From the NCBI RefSeq assembly GCF_004362245.1, contig NZ_SNWM01000003.1, forward strand, positions 434,001-498,000: 64,000 bases of DNA, in the 5' to 3' direction. Positions 8,245 to 18,600 of this stretch are shown piece after piece; position 1 is the first letter of the stretch, and each line of letters opens with the position of its first letter. Source of the DNA: Pedobacter duraquae. GTDB lineage: Bacteria; Bacteroidota; Bacteroidia; Sphingobacteriales; Sphingobacteriaceae. A program made the translations under genes and the position numbers. Below the pieces are notes generated by a model. The model saw nothing but the letters and a program-made list of their open reading frames with translations, was not told the DNA's origin and searched no databases.

Positions 8245-10740
8245 ATGCAGACCAGAAGGGATTTCATCAGACAAGCGGCAATACTTTCCGGAGCGGCAGG
8301 TGCTACTGCCATGATTCCAGCTTCAGTACTCAGGGCGATGACAATCAATCCCGCAGCAGGCAGTACCTTTATGGATGCTGAGCATATTGTGGTCTTAATG
8401 CAGGAGAACCGATCGTTCGATCATTGTTTCGGGGCATTGCAGGGCGTTCGTGGTTTCAACGATCCGCGGGCGATCCGTTTGCCGAATCAAAACCTGGTCT
8501 GGATGCAGGAAAATGCCAAAGGACATACCTATGCGCCTTTCAGGCTTAATATTAAAGAAACGCGTTCTACCTGGCTGGGCTCGCTTCCACATTCCTGGAC
8601 CAATCAGGTTGATGCACGTAATAACGGGCATTATGACAAGTGGCTAGATTCGAAGGCTTCGGGCCGGAAAGGATTTGAGCAGGTACCGTTAACCATGGGC
8701 TATTACAATAGGGAAGACCTTCCTTTTTATTATGCCATGGCTGATGCATTTACGGTGTGCGATCAGAATTTCTGTTCATCGCTTACCGGTACTACGCCAA
8801 ACAGGTTGTTTTTGTGGACTGGAACAGTGCGTCCAGAGCAATCAGCAAAGGCGCCGGCTTTTCTGCGGAATGAAAATCTGGATTATGACCGTGAAGCACA
8901 TTGGAAAACCTTTCCGGAGGTGCTGGAAGATCATGCTGTTTCCTGGAAGATTTACCAGAACGAGCTGAGTCTGCCAACGGGGTTGAACGGAGATGAAGAT
9001 GCCTGGTTGGCCAATTTTACAGATAATCCGATCGAATGGTTCAGTCAGTTTAATGTGCGGTATGCTGCGGCTTATCGGGAAAACCTGAAAAAACTGGATC
9101 TGGTATTACCAACGGAGATTGCAGCGCTGGAAAGTTCGTTAACTACGATGGATGCCGGTAAGAAAAAAGACAGTGTACTTAAAGCAATCGGGGAGAAGCA
9201 GCAGCAATTGATTCAGGTACGTAAGGATATCCAATTCTGGACAGCCGAAAAATATGCAAAACTTTCTCAGAAAGAAAAGAACATGCATGATAAAGCATTT
9301 ACGACTAATAAAAATGATCCTGATTACCGTTCACTAACGAAACTGACTTATAAAGATGGTGCCGAAGATCGGAAAATGCTGGTTCCAAAAGGAGACCCGT
9401 TATATCAGTTTCGGACAGATGTAGCTCAGGGTAAACTTCCGGCAGTTTCCTGGCTTGTGGCTTCAGAGAATTTCTCTGACCACCCGGGGGCACCATGGTA
9501 TGGTTCCTGGTATGTTTCTGAGGCCTTGGATATATTGACAAAGAATCCTGAGGTTTGGAAAAAGACCATTTTTATTTTGTGTTATGATGAAAATGACGGA
9601 TACTTTGATCATGTACCTCCATTTGTAGCACCTGATCCGGCGGATTCGTCGACAGGTAAAGTATCCGCTGGGATTGACACAGGTGTAGAATTCTGCAGTC
9701 TGGCGGAAGATCAGAAATGGAATCCCGGATCGTCACATCGTGGTGGTCCGGTTGGCCTGGGATATCGTGTTCCATTAGTTATTGCTTCGCCCTGGAGCAG
9801 GGGAGGAAATGTATGTTCTGAAGTTTTTGACCATACATCTGTTTTGCAGTTGATGGAGAAACTGCTGAGCCATAGAACAGGAAAGAAAATTGAGGCAGCG
9901 AATATCTCCAGCTGGAGAAGAACGATTTGCGGGGATTTATCGTCTGTGTTTCAGCCCTACCATGGCGAGTCCGTTAAATTTCCAGTCAGACCTGTAAAGG
10001 AGCGCTTTATGGAGCAGATTTACAACAGTCAGTTTAAGCCAGATCCTTTGGGATATATTCAGTTGAGTGCTGCACAAATCGCTGAGGCCAATGCGCATCC
10101 ATCAATATCTTCAGTGCTTCCCAAGCAGGAGCCTGGGATCAGGAAATCTACTGCGCTGCCTTATGAAATATATGCTGACGGATTTGTAAACCGGGATACA
10201 GGGAAGTTTGATTTAACGTTAACGGCGGGAAATAAACTGTTTGGCAAAACAAGTTCAGGTGTTCCCTTTACCATTTACCGAAGCGGGCTTGCGCCAGCCA
10301 GTTATGCTGTTTCTGCTGGTGAATGGCTAAAAGATGCTTATCAAATTGCTGACCGTGCTTATGCCTTTGAAGTACATGGACCCAATGGTTTTTATCGAAA
10401 ATTTAGTGGCTTGGGAAGTGATCCTGATGTACAGATCCGATGCAAATATGAATTGTCTGGTCAATTGAACCAATTAACCGGTCATGTTTTGCTTGAATTG
10501 ATGGGTTCAGTGGATCAGCCTTTAAAGGTGTTGATACGTGATAATGCCTACCATGCGGAGCCAATGCAGCTGGAGCTCTTAGCACGTGAACCAAAAAACA
10601 TAGTATGGAATACTGGCAAAAGTTACGGCTGGTATGATTTCAGCGTATTTATCTCTGGGTATGACGCCTTCGAATATCGCTTTGCAGGGCGTGTTGAAAC
10701 AGGTAAATCCAGTCATACAGATCCATTTATGGGCAGGTAG
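8245..10740 (+). CDS. Phosphocholine-specific phospholipase C, Tat-exported
   Basis: This 831-residue protein belongs to the acid phosphatase/phospholipase C family that hydrolyses phosphatidylcholine-type lipids to diacylglycerol and a phosphorylated head group. The N-terminus MQTRRDFIRQAAILSG is a twin-arginine signal, so it is exported folded. Family motifs: EHIVVLMQENRSFDHCFG near 46-63, the nucleophile loop SSLTGTTPNR near 178-187, and CYDENDGYFDHVPP around the metal site. The C-terminal part (after about 640) contains two beta-rich repeats of the phospholipase C C-terminal type (DUF756). It sits 11 bases after the GDPD-phosphatase gene, and the pair make a logical chain from lipid to phosphodiester to free phosphate. 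Substrate choice among phosphocholine and other head groups cannot be read from sequence alone. Confidence 0.93.
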   Translation: MQTRRDFIRQAAILSGAAGATAMIPASVLRAMTINPAAGSTFMDAEHIVVLMQENRSFDHCFGALQGVRGFNDPRAIRLPNQNLVWMQENAKGHTYAPFRLNIKETRSTWLGSLPHSWTNQVDARNNGHYDKWLDSKASGRKGFEQVPLTMGYYNREDLPFYYAMADAFTVCDQNFCSSLTGTTPNRLFLWTGTVRPEQSAKAPAFLRNENLDYDREAHWKTFPEVLEDHAVSWKIYQNELSLPTGLNGDEDAWLANFTDNPIEWFSQFNVRYAAAYRENLKKLDLVLPTEIAALESSLTTMDAGKKKDSVLKAIGEKQQQLIQVRKDIQFWTAEKYAKLSQKEKNMHDKAFTTNKNDPDYRSLTKLTYKDGAEDRKMLVPKGDPLYQFRTDVAQGKLPAVSWLVASENFSDHPGAPWYGSWYVSEALDILTKNPEVWKKTIFILCYDENDGYFDHVPPFVAPDPADSSTGKVSAGIDTGVEFCSLAEDQKWNPGSSHRGGPVGLGYRVPLVIASPWSRGGNVCSEVFDHTSVLQLMEKLLSHRTGKKIEAANISSWRRTICGDLSSVFQPYHGESVKFPVRPVKERFMEQIYNSQFKPDPLGYIQLSAAQIAEANAHPSISSVLPKQEPGIRKSTALPYEIYADGFVNRDTGKFDLTLTAGNKLFGKTSSGVPFTIYRSGLAPASYAVSAGEWLKDAYQIADRAYAFEVHGPNGFYRKFSGLGSDPDVQIRCKYELSGQLNQLTGHVLLELMGSVDQPLKVLIRDNAYHAEPMQLELLAREPKNIVWNTGKSYGWYDFSVFISGYDAFEYRFAGRVETGKSSHTDPFMGR

Positions 10741-10831
10741 GGAGAAGTCTGATTGTTGAAATATTAATTAGGATCCGCTAACTCATGGATTATTAATTAA
10801 TTTCGCGCAACATAATTTCTATCTATCCCAC

Positions 10832-12349
10832 ATGCAGGTATTTCTGAACCTCTTTGATTTTAAGCAAAAAATGAATTACCGGACTGAGATTTTGGCAGGG
10901 CTTACGGTAGCGATGACGATGATTCCAGAGTCACTTTCTTTTGCGATCCTTGCGGGATTTCCACCCCTGACCGGCCTATATGCCGCATTCATTATGGGCT
11001 TGGTTACCGCTATTTTTGGTGGCAGGCCGGGACTTGTTTCTGGTGGTGCAGGTGCAACTGTGATTGTGCTCATCGCCCTGATGAAGTCGCATGGCATAGA
11101 GTATGTTTTTGCTGCGGTGGCGTTGGCAGGTTTTTTTCAAATTATAGTAGGTCTATTTAAGCTCGGGAAATTTATTACGCTGGTGCCAAAACCTGTAATG
11201 TATGGCTTTGTCAATGGTTTGGCCGTTGTAATTTTTATGGCCCAGTTAGAACAGTTTAAGACTGTTGTTAACGGGCAGCTTAGCTGGATGACAGGTCCGC
11301 CATTATGGATTATGGGAGGTTTGGTATTGCTGACCATTGGATTAGTTGTGCTGATGCCGCGGGTAACTAAGGTTATACCGGCTTCACTGGCGGCTATCAT
11401 TATTGTATTTGCGGTTGTTTTAGGATTTCATATTGATACCAGAACGGTTAAAGACATCGCTTCAGTAAGTGGTGGGTTTCCCCCTTTTCACATTCCATCA
11501 GTTCCATTAACTTTAGCTACTTTACAGGTTATCTTTCCTTACGGGTTAATTATGGCGGGCGTTGGGCTTACCGAAGGATTGCTCACTTTGAATCTGGTTG
11601 ATGAGCTTACAGCAACTAAAGGGAATGGAAACAGAGAATCCATCGCACAGGGTGCGGCCAATATATTAAATGGATTTTTTACCGGCATGGGTGGCTGCCC
11701 GATGATTGCACAAACATTGGTGAATATCTCTGCAGGTGCCCGGGCAAGGCTATCAGGCATTGTTGCGGCGCTTACGATCTTGGTGATCATCATTTTTGGT
11801 GCCCCGGTGATTGGCTTAGTGCCTATGGCAGCCTTAACTGGAGTAATGATCATGGTTGCAATCGGTACTTTTGAGTGGGCAAGTTTCCGCATCATCAATA
11901 AAATGCCCAGACAAGATATTGTAGTCGGCATATTGGTTGCTGTAATCACAGTTTTACTACATAATCTGGCGCTTGCAGTTTTGATTGGTGTAATTATCTC
12001 GGCCTTGGTCTTTGCCTGGGATAGTGCAAAACGGATCAGGGTTAAACATTTTATCGATGCAGAGGGAGCGAAACATTACGAACTCCATGGGCCCTTGTTT
12101 TTCGGGTCTGCTGCAACTTTTACGGAAAAATTCGATGTGACTGACGATCCTGCTATTGTGATTATTGATTTTAAAGCGAGTAGGATAGCAGATATGTCGG
12201 CAATAGATGCCTTACATGCACTTACCGGTAAATATGCTGCGCTTGGAAAGACATTATACCTTACCCAGCTGAGCCCCGAGTCTCAGTTGTTATTAAAGAA
12301 TGCGGATGAAGTAATTGCTGTTAATTTGCTGGACAACAGTAAGCGTTAA
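10832..12349 (+). CDS. SulP/SLC26-family anion transporter with STAS domain
   Basis: A 505-residue inner-membrane transporter with about 10-12 helices (residues 15-400) and a C-terminal cytoplasmic STAS domain (about 415-500). The N-terminal segment GLTVAMTMIPESLSFAILAG and the following GLYAAFIMGLVTAIFGGRPGLVSGGAGA are the SulP signature. In the STAS part, ADMSAIDAL corresponds to the usual ADSSAI-like loop. Family substrates are sulfate, bicarbonate or dicarboxylates; nothing here picks one. It is on the same strand as the phospholipase operon but 91 bases beyond it, with no terminator I can see between them, so co-transcription is possible. Confidence 0.92.
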   Translation: MQVFLNLFDFKQKMNYRTEILAGLTVAMTMIPESLSFAILAGFPPLTGLYAAFIMGLVTAIFGGRPGLVSGGAGATVIVLIALMKSHGIEYVFAAVALAGFFQIIVGLFKLGKFITLVPKPVMYGFVNGLAVVIFMAQLEQFKTVVNGQLSWMTGPPLWIMGGLVLLTIGLVVLMPRVTKVIPASLAAIIIVFAVVLGFHIDTRTVKDIASVSGGFPPFHIPSVPLTLATLQVIFPYGLIMAGVGLTEGLLTLNLVDELTATKGNGNRESIAQGAANILNGFFTGMGGCPMIAQTLVNISAGARARLSGIVAALTILVIIIFGAPVIGLVPMAALTGVMIMVAIGTFEWASFRIINKMPRQDIVVGILVAVITVLLHNLALAVLIGVIISALVFAWDSAKRIRVKHFIDAEGAKHYELHGPLFFGSAATFTEKFDVTDDPAIVIIDFKASRIADMSAIDALHALTGKYAALGKTLYLTQLSPESQLLLKNADEVIAVNLLDNSKR

Positions 12350-12381
12350 CATATCGCCTACTGCTAGTCCAGCTTCATTTT

Positions 12382-12582
12382 TTAATGTTGATGGCGGAGC
12401 TCTTCAAGATGGGTAAGTCCCGCTGGCGTAAGCGTGCCAGTATGCTGGATCTCATCACGATTAATATGTACATATCCCATAGCTTCCAGTTCTTCATATT
12501 CAGCTTCCATTCCACCTAATATTGGAGAACTTACCTGGGTATCGATCATTTCTAGCAGTTCTTTTAATTGTAAAGATTCCAT
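12382..12582 (-). CDS. Small winged-helix-like protein of unknown function
   Basis: A 66-residue acidic protein beginning MESLQLKELLEMIDTQ. The second half, GYVHINRDEIQHTGTLTPAGLTHLEEL, looks like the recognition helix, wing and LTPAG turn of a compact winged-helix domain, but it is too short to be a complete regulator of a known family. It lies alone between the SulP gene (convergent) and a divergent lipoprotein gene. Codon use looks like its neighbours. I do not recognise a named family. Confidence 0.6.
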   Translation of the reverse strand: MESLQLKELLEMIDTQVSSPILGGMEAEYEELEAMGYVHINRDEIQHTGTLTPAGLTHLEELRHQH

Positions 12583-12721
12583 AGTTTCTAATTTCTACAG
12601 TTAAAACACCGGGCTTACAAAGTTGTTTGATCTCGATATGGTTAAATAACTAAATAAATCAGCTGGTTGTAGCACCTGAGTACTTTGATGCGTTCATTGT
12701 GTAAACCATTAAAACGCTGTC

Positions 12722-13126
12722 ATGAGATCATTAAAATTATTTGCTGCATTCCTGTTTTTGCTAACGATCAGCTCGTCGTTCTTTTCTTGTAAAAAAGATC
12801 CTGGAACTGAACGGGGTACGTTACCGGGTACCTGGAAACTTACTGAAGTATGGTCGGGTATAGGCAATGGAACAGGCAATTGGGGTAAAGTACCCGAAAG
12901 TCCAGAGGTAAAATTAACCATCAACCAGAATGGCTCGGTATCTGGAGATATGTTTACAGAAGTAGAAAGTTTTACTGTTGTAGATAGTACCCATTTACAG
13001 GTGCAGCTTAAAGGGGCACACACTGAGCAGATCATCACATTTGTTTACGCATTGGCTGGAAATACCCTGGAAATTGAGGGTGTTTGTTTTGAAGGCTGTC
13101 GTTACCGCTTTGTTAAGGTTAAATAA
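12722..13126 (+). CDS. Small lipocalin-like lipoprotein
   Basis: A 134-residue lipoprotein. The signal peptide MRSLKLFAAFLFLLTISSSFFSC places the lipidated Cys at residue 23. The mature part starts with a short linker and then LPGTWKLTEVW, the opening strand typical of Bacteroidota lipocalin-like proteins, followed by alternating beta-strands with a C-terminal CFEGCRYRFVKV where two Cys could form a disulfide. Function is unknown. Its last 25 bases overlap the 3' end of the convergent esterase gene. Confidence 0.75.
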   Translation: MRSLKLFAAFLFLLTISSSFFSCKKDPGTERGTLPGTWKLTEVWSGIGNGTGNWGKVPESPEVKLTINQNGSVSGDMFTEVESFTVVDSTHLQVQLKGAHTEQIITFVYALAGNTLEIEGVCFEGCRYRFVKVK

Positions 13127-14022
13127 TTCAATTGATGGTTGCTGTTGAGCCAGCTTGTTAACTCTTCAAGCCAGGATTCTTTGGTAGTAGGGTTGTTTAA
13201 TCCAAAGCCATGGCCTCCGTTTTGAAAAATGTGCAGCTCTGCAGCAACCTGTTTGCTCCGCAATGCGTCATAAAAAGCAATGCTGTTTTTAATTGGAACC
13301 ACTTTATCATCCTGAGCATGGAAAATGAAGCAAGGTGGGGTCTTTTTGGTGACGTGTAAATCTGCAGAATAAAGGTCGGCAAGTTTTTGATCTGGGTGTT
13401 CCCCGAGTAAATTCTTCTTACTACCGGCATGTGTAATACTATCCTGCATACTGATTACCGGATACCCTAGTACTGCCCAATCGGGTCTAAGGCTTGTGCC
13501 ATTACTTTTTATGACTTGCTGGTCAAACTTAGTGATCAGTGTTGCTGCAAGGTGCCCTCCTGCTGAAAAGCCAAGAATACCGATATTGCGCGGATTAATA
13601 TTCGTTTTTTTTGCATTATTTCTGATGATTAGCATTGCCCGTTGGGCATCCATTAAAGGAACCAATTCCTTTTTGTCAAAACAACTGCTGTTGTTAGGGA
13701 GACGGTATTTAAGCACAAACGCAGTAATTCCCAAATCATTAAAAGCTTTGGCAACTGCGTAACCTTCATGACCCATTGCCAGGTGCTGATATCCGCCTCC
13801 GGGAATAATCAATACAGCTCCCTTAAATTTATCCTGCTTTGCGGGTTTAAAAATAGCCAATGTTGGGGTTGTAACGTTGGCTGCTGTTAGGCCTAATTGG
13901 CCGGTTTCCTGAATGTCGCAAGGGTTGTTGCCAGGTGCTGCCCCTGGATATAATGGCCAGATTTCCTGAGCCTGTGTCAGTGTCGAGCTAAGCAGGCAAA
14001 GTAGGAGTACTATTTTTTTCAT
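13102..14022 (-). CDS. Secreted alpha/beta-hydrolase (acetyl esterase-like)
   Basis: The 306-residue protein has a signal peptide (MKKIVLLLCLLSSTLTQAQ) and an alpha/beta-hydrolase fold. IIPGGGYQHLAMGHEGYAVA is the oxyanion-hole strand of the acetyl-xylan-esterase/BD-FAE type. The nucleophile elbow is GFSAGG, the acid is in FIFHAQDDKVVP, and the base is His in FQNGGHGFGL. Such enzymes remove acetyl or feruloyl groups from plant polysaccharides. It lies downstream of a SusC/SusD operon on the same strand, but a strong terminator (14074-14106) separates them, so it is probably a separate unit. Actual substrate is unknown. Confidence 0.88.
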   Translation of the reverse strand: MKKIVLLLCLLSSTLTQAQEIWPLYPGAAPGNNPCDIQETGQLGLTAANVTTPTLAIFKPAKQDKFKGAVLIIPGGGYQHLAMGHEGYAVAKAFNDLGITAFVLKYRLPNNSSCFDKKELVPLMDAQRAMLIIRNNAKKTNINPRNIGILGFSAGGHLAATLITKFDQQVIKSNGTSLRPDWAVLGYPVISMQDSITHAGSKKNLLGEHPDQKLADLYSADLHVTKKTPPCFIFHAQDDKVVPIKNSIAFYDALRSKQVAAELHIFQNGGHGFGLNNPTTKESWLEELTSWLNSNHQLNYLTLTKR

Positions 14023-14073
14023 AACCTCTTCAATAGTTAAGATGATGAAGATATCAGATATTTTTTGATTATG

Positions 14074-14106
14074 AAAAAAACGCGTTAAGCTTTAGGCTTA
14101 ACGCGT
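14074..14106 (-). terminator. Rho-independent terminator of the susC2-susD2 operon
   Basis: ACGCGTTAAGC (14080-14090) pairs perfectly with GCTTAACGCGT (14096-14106) around a 5-base loop. Read on the minus strand it is followed by seven U (the A-run at 14074-14080). It lies 19 bases beyond the SusD stop and before the esterase gene. Confidence 0.92.
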
Positions 14107-14124
14107 CTGTTGTAGTAATGGTGA

Positions 14125-15591
14125 TTAATTGTCGGTCATTAGTTTATTCAGCGATAGCTCATCGGATGAGATTGGCCAAATGTAGCCAGTTTCAGTTGGA
14201 GCTTTTGCTGGTGCGCCGCCTTTAGCAGGGATTGTCAGCAATAAACGCGTGAGGTCAGGACCTCTCAAGCCTTCGCCTAAGAACTCTATTCGTCTTTCTG
14301 TAAGGATGGCATCTGTAAAATCAGCAACACTAGCAGGAGCAAGTGTGGTGGTTGCATCAGAACGTTGACGAACAGCGTTTAACAAGGCTAATGCACGGGT
14401 GTCTATCGTGTTCGTACTTCTCACCAGTGCTTCTGAAAGGTTTAACAGCACTTCTGCCCATCTGATCACAGGAACGTAGTCTGTATAAGGACTTGGCGCT
14501 GTAAACTTAGCCAAAAATTGCTTTCCGCCAGTCGCAGTAAACAACAACGATCTGCGTTTATCGGTACTTTTCCATCCGGCGTTACCAACAATTCCTGTAG
14601 CTATCAAAGAATATTCTGTAGTTCCTGGTGTGTTATTGGTGAAATAAAAATACGATGCCAGAGAATTTTGTGTTCCCGGGTAATCCAACGGACTGGCAGA
14701 GGTACTCATTGGTAATGAGAAAATTGACTCTGCGGTAGTGTATGGTGTTTTAAAAACTGTTGTAATATCTGTAACCAAGTCGTTAGGAACATTGGCAGAT
14801 GCCTTGAACGGGGCTGCAACAGGAACGATCTTATTTGCTTCAGTCACCACATCAGCGTATCTTCCCATACTCAGATATACGCGCGTCTTTAACGCAATTG
14901 CTGTATTTTTATGGGCTCTGGTGGTGTTGGCTAGTGCATTTGCATTTGTTGAAGCAAGATTTGCTTCTGCAAAGTTCAGATCTTCCAGAACTTGAGTGTA
15001 TACTTGCGCAACACTACTTCTTGCAAGGTCTGAAGATCCCGGGCCAGTAATTCCACTCAAGCGTAATGGTAAGCCGGGTTTGCTTCCGGCACCGTCGGCG
15101 TAAGGACGAGCGTACAATTGTAATAAACTGTAATAAGAGAGTGCTCTGATCAGTCTTGCTTCAGCGATATATTTAGCGCCGGCTGTAGCACCTACAATAG
15201 AGGTGCCTTTAGCGTTCATTCCATCGATGAAAACGTTGCACCTGTTTATTGTTGCATAGCCTTGTGCCCACGCTCCTTTTACGGAGGTGGCACTGTTGGC
15301 AAGGTTCATGTTCCAAACGTCTGATGCCGTAACAAGGTTACTTGTCTCGTTGAAGAAATCTTCTCCCCTGAGGTTACCATAAACAATATACCGTCCTCCG
15401 TAGAATGATCCAGATTTTAATGATCCATATAGAGATAGGGCCTGGCTTTCTATTCTGAACTGTGTGTCAAATGCGTTATCTGCCGCTACTGATGTTTTAA
15501 GTGTAGGATCCAGATATTCCCTTTTGCAGGAAGAAGCTGAAAAGACCACTGCGCCACATAATAGAATGCTATATAAATTTTTTCTTTTCAT
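14125..15591 (-). CDS. SusD/RagB-family surface lipoprotein (second system)
   Basis: A 488-residue SusD homologue. MKRKNLYSILLCGAVVFSASSC gives a signal peptide with the lipidated Cys at residue 22. Helical SusD segments can be seen (ALSLYGSLKSG, IAEARLIRALSYYSLLQLYARPY, LNAVRQRSDATT, ILTERRIEFLGEGLRGPDLTRL), and the protein ends in the common WPISSDELSLN motif. It follows its SusC by 17 bases. No degradative enzyme is in the same transcription unit, so the substrate cannot be inferred. Confidence 0.95.
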   Translation of the reverse strand: MKRKNLYSILLCGAVVFSASSCKREYLDPTLKTSVAADNAFDTQFRIESQALSLYGSLKSGSFYGGRYIVYGNLRGEDFFNETSNLVTASDVWNMNLANSATSVKGAWAQGYATINRCNVFIDGMNAKGTSIVGATAGAKYIAEARLIRALSYYSLLQLYARPYADGAGSKPGLPLRLSGITGPGSSDLARSSVAQVYTQVLEDLNFAEANLASTNANALANTTRAHKNTAIALKTRVYLSMGRYADVVTEANKIVPVAAPFKASANVPNDLVTDITTVFKTPYTTAESIFSLPMSTSASPLDYPGTQNSLASYFYFTNNTPGTTEYSLIATGIVGNAGWKSTDKRRSLLFTATGGKQFLAKFTAPSPYTDYVPVIRWAEVLLNLSEALVRSTNTIDTRALALLNAVRQRSDATTTLAPASVADFTDAILTERRIEFLGEGLRGPDLTRLLLTIPAKGGAPAKAPTETGYIWPISSDELSLNKLMTDN

Positions 15592-15608
15592 GATTGTCGT
15601 ATTAATAA

Positions 15609-18600
15609 TTAAAAGCCCAGACTCAAACCAACTGTGTATGTTCTGGCGTTAGGGCCAGAGTTCCTGTCAGAACCTTGACCAGTTGCACTTGTTCCGTTAG
15701 AAGAAACCTCTGGATCTGGTCCTGGGTATTTGGTCCAGATGGCCAGATTTTGACCCGCAGCATACACCCTTAAGTTATTGATTTTGGCTTTACCAAAAAC
15801 TGATTTAGGGATGGTATAGCCTAAGCCAACGTTTCTAAGTTTCAGGAAATCTCCTTTAAAAACATTAATGTCAAGTGGAATAGTATTTCCATAAGAAACG
15901 TTATCTGTATAGATTGCTCTAGGGAAGTCGGTGATGTCACCTGGTTTTTGCCAGCGTTGCAACACGTCAACGGCGTTATTCCAATAGCGTTGATCATGTA
16001 GACCTGCATTTGTTCCATATGATACATAGAAACCAAGTTGGTAAGTCAACATTACATTTAGGTCAAATCCTTTGTAACGAAATGTATTGTCAAAACCACC
16101 GTAGATTTTTGGTGTACTATTTTTATACATTTTCGCATCAGCGCTTTGTGTGATTGCTGGTGCAGTTGCGCCGTTATCAAGATAAGTCCAGTTTGATGCC
16201 CCTGTTGGTACAATGTGCTGATAAGCAACAGCACGGCCAGCACCGTTCAGGAATATCCTACGTCCTGTAGCCGGGTCAACACCTGCTGTTCTAACTACAT
16301 ATAAATACCCAACCGAATATCCAGGAACAGTTCTGTTTACATTCTCGCCAGTGGCTGTTGATCCTGTGGCTGTAATGATTTCAGTTAACCCAGGCGCCAG
16401 TGCCGTAACTTCATTTTTGTTGAATGAGATGTTGAAATTGCTATTCCATGTGAACTCGGTGGTTTGTACAGGCGTTGAGTTCAAATTAAATTCGAAGCCT
16501 TTGTTGTACATTGAACCAACGTTGGCCAGTACACTTGATGGCAGACCAGTTGAAGGAGATTGAGAAACATTTAGAATTAAGCCATTGATGTTATTTCTGT
16601 AGTAAGCGGCCTCCAAAGTGATTCTGTCTTTTAGTAACCCAAAATTGATACCTATGTCAGTTTTTTTACTAGTTTCCCATGTCAGTTCTTTATTCCCTGC
16701 GGCAGAGTAGATTGAAGTGGCAATACCGCCGTATAATCCTGAACCAAATGTGGAAAAGGTGGCATAATCACCAATTCCGGATATGTTACCCACCTTACCG
16801 TAACTTCCACGTAACTTAAGGCTACTGAAAATATTGCTGAGGCTAGAAGTTGCCCAGAAGTCTTCTTTGGTGACTTCCCATCCTGCCGAAGCGCCCCAGA
16901 AAGTTCCTTTTTTAACACCCAGGGCCGAATATTCGTCTTGCCTTAAGTTTCCACTCAGAAAGTATTTACCTGAGTAGTTGTAATTTAAACGACCGAAATA
17001 AGATAATAGGTAATTTTCGCCATAGGCAGCACCAGTAGAGTTATTTAATGTATAGCCCGCTTGTACAACATCATAAGCTGGGTCAGTTAAACCTTGTCTG
17101 TCTATTCCATAACCTGTAACGGTATTTCTTTGTTGTTCCTGTCCAATCAATAAATTGAAATTGTGGTTATTGATGTCGTAGTTAGCTTGTGCGGTATTTG
17201 TCCATGTCCAGTTTTTTCTTTTTCTGAAGATGCCTATGCCTTCGCCGCTTACACCCTGACCCGGTCCATGAATAGGATTGTAAAAAATATCATTGTCGCT
17301 ATTAATGTAGTCTATACCATAAACGGATTTGACGGTAAGCCATTTGAAGGGGTTTACGGCCAGGTAGATATTGGACTGTGTGTGATCCAGTTCATTGTTT
17401 TCTCTGTTATTGGCTAATACTTGCGCGAAGTTATAGAAGCCCACCTGATTTCCACTAACCACGTTGTTTCCTGGACCAACAAATGTTGCGCCTAGGTTAT
17501 AACTTCCATCATTATTGAAAGGGGATACGTTTGGTGCATTAACTAGTGCCGTTCTTGCTAAACCTGCTGTTCCGTAGGCTTCACCGTTAAGTGATCCGGA
17601 AGATATGGCTGCCAAGTTTTTTTCATTTGAGAATGAGAGTTTACCACCGATTGTGATGTAGCTGTTTAACTTACTATCGATGTTAAATAGCGCATTCATT
17701 CTTTTAAAATCGTTTTTCTGATAGATACCTTGTTGATTTGTATAACCAGCACCTAAGTAATATTTGGTGTTTTCAGTACCGCCAGATACATTTACGTTGT
17801 GATTTTGCGAAAAGCCTGTACGATAGGCATAGTCGTACCAACGGGTGTTGATGGGTTGACCATCAGGTCCGTTTTGTAACGCGAATTTAGGTAATTGAGA
17901 AACTCCATTGACGGTGATATTTACACTTCCGGGACGTATTGCGTTGGCGTTTGCCAGAGCTTCGTTTTTGTAGTCGGTATATTGGAAGGCGTTAAGCAAT
18001 TCTGGTAAACGGTATGCTTTGGACCAACCTATCCAGGTGTCATAATTTACTTTTGGGGCACCGGTTTTACCACGTTTCGTTGTTACGAAAACAACACCAT
18101 TGGCGGCGCGGCTACCATAGATTGCTGTTGAAGCAGCGTCCTTAGCGATGTCGATGCTTTCGATGTCATTTGGGTTGATACTTGATAAAGCATTTCCTGC
18201 CGAAGCGGTTAGTCCCTGGTCTCCAGTAGTTGCAACAATTCCGTCAATCACGAAAAGTGGTTGTGAACTCAATGAAATAGAGTTTGTTCCGCGAATACGA
18301 AAAACAGGCGGGGTATTCAATACACCTGCGGGAACAGTAATTTGTACTCCTGAGGCTCTACCAGCAAGACCTGATTCCAAACTTTGTATAGGTTTTTGCG
18401 CGATGGCAGCTCCACTAACAGAAGATGTGCTCCCAGTAGTTTCACCTCTCTTTTGAGTGCCGTAACCAACTACGACAACATCATTTAGGGTTTGGGATTC
18501 GCTTTCCAGCAAAATTCGTAATTCTGATCCTGTAATGGCTACAGTTTGGGCAGTGTAGCCCACTGATGAAATGTCTAAAGAACGAACTCCATTAGGAACT

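Noticed and set aside
10741..10831. Possible terminator between the phospholipase and SulP genes
   Set aside because: Only palindromic ATTAATTAAT-like runs are seen; no GC-containing stem followed by a U-run.
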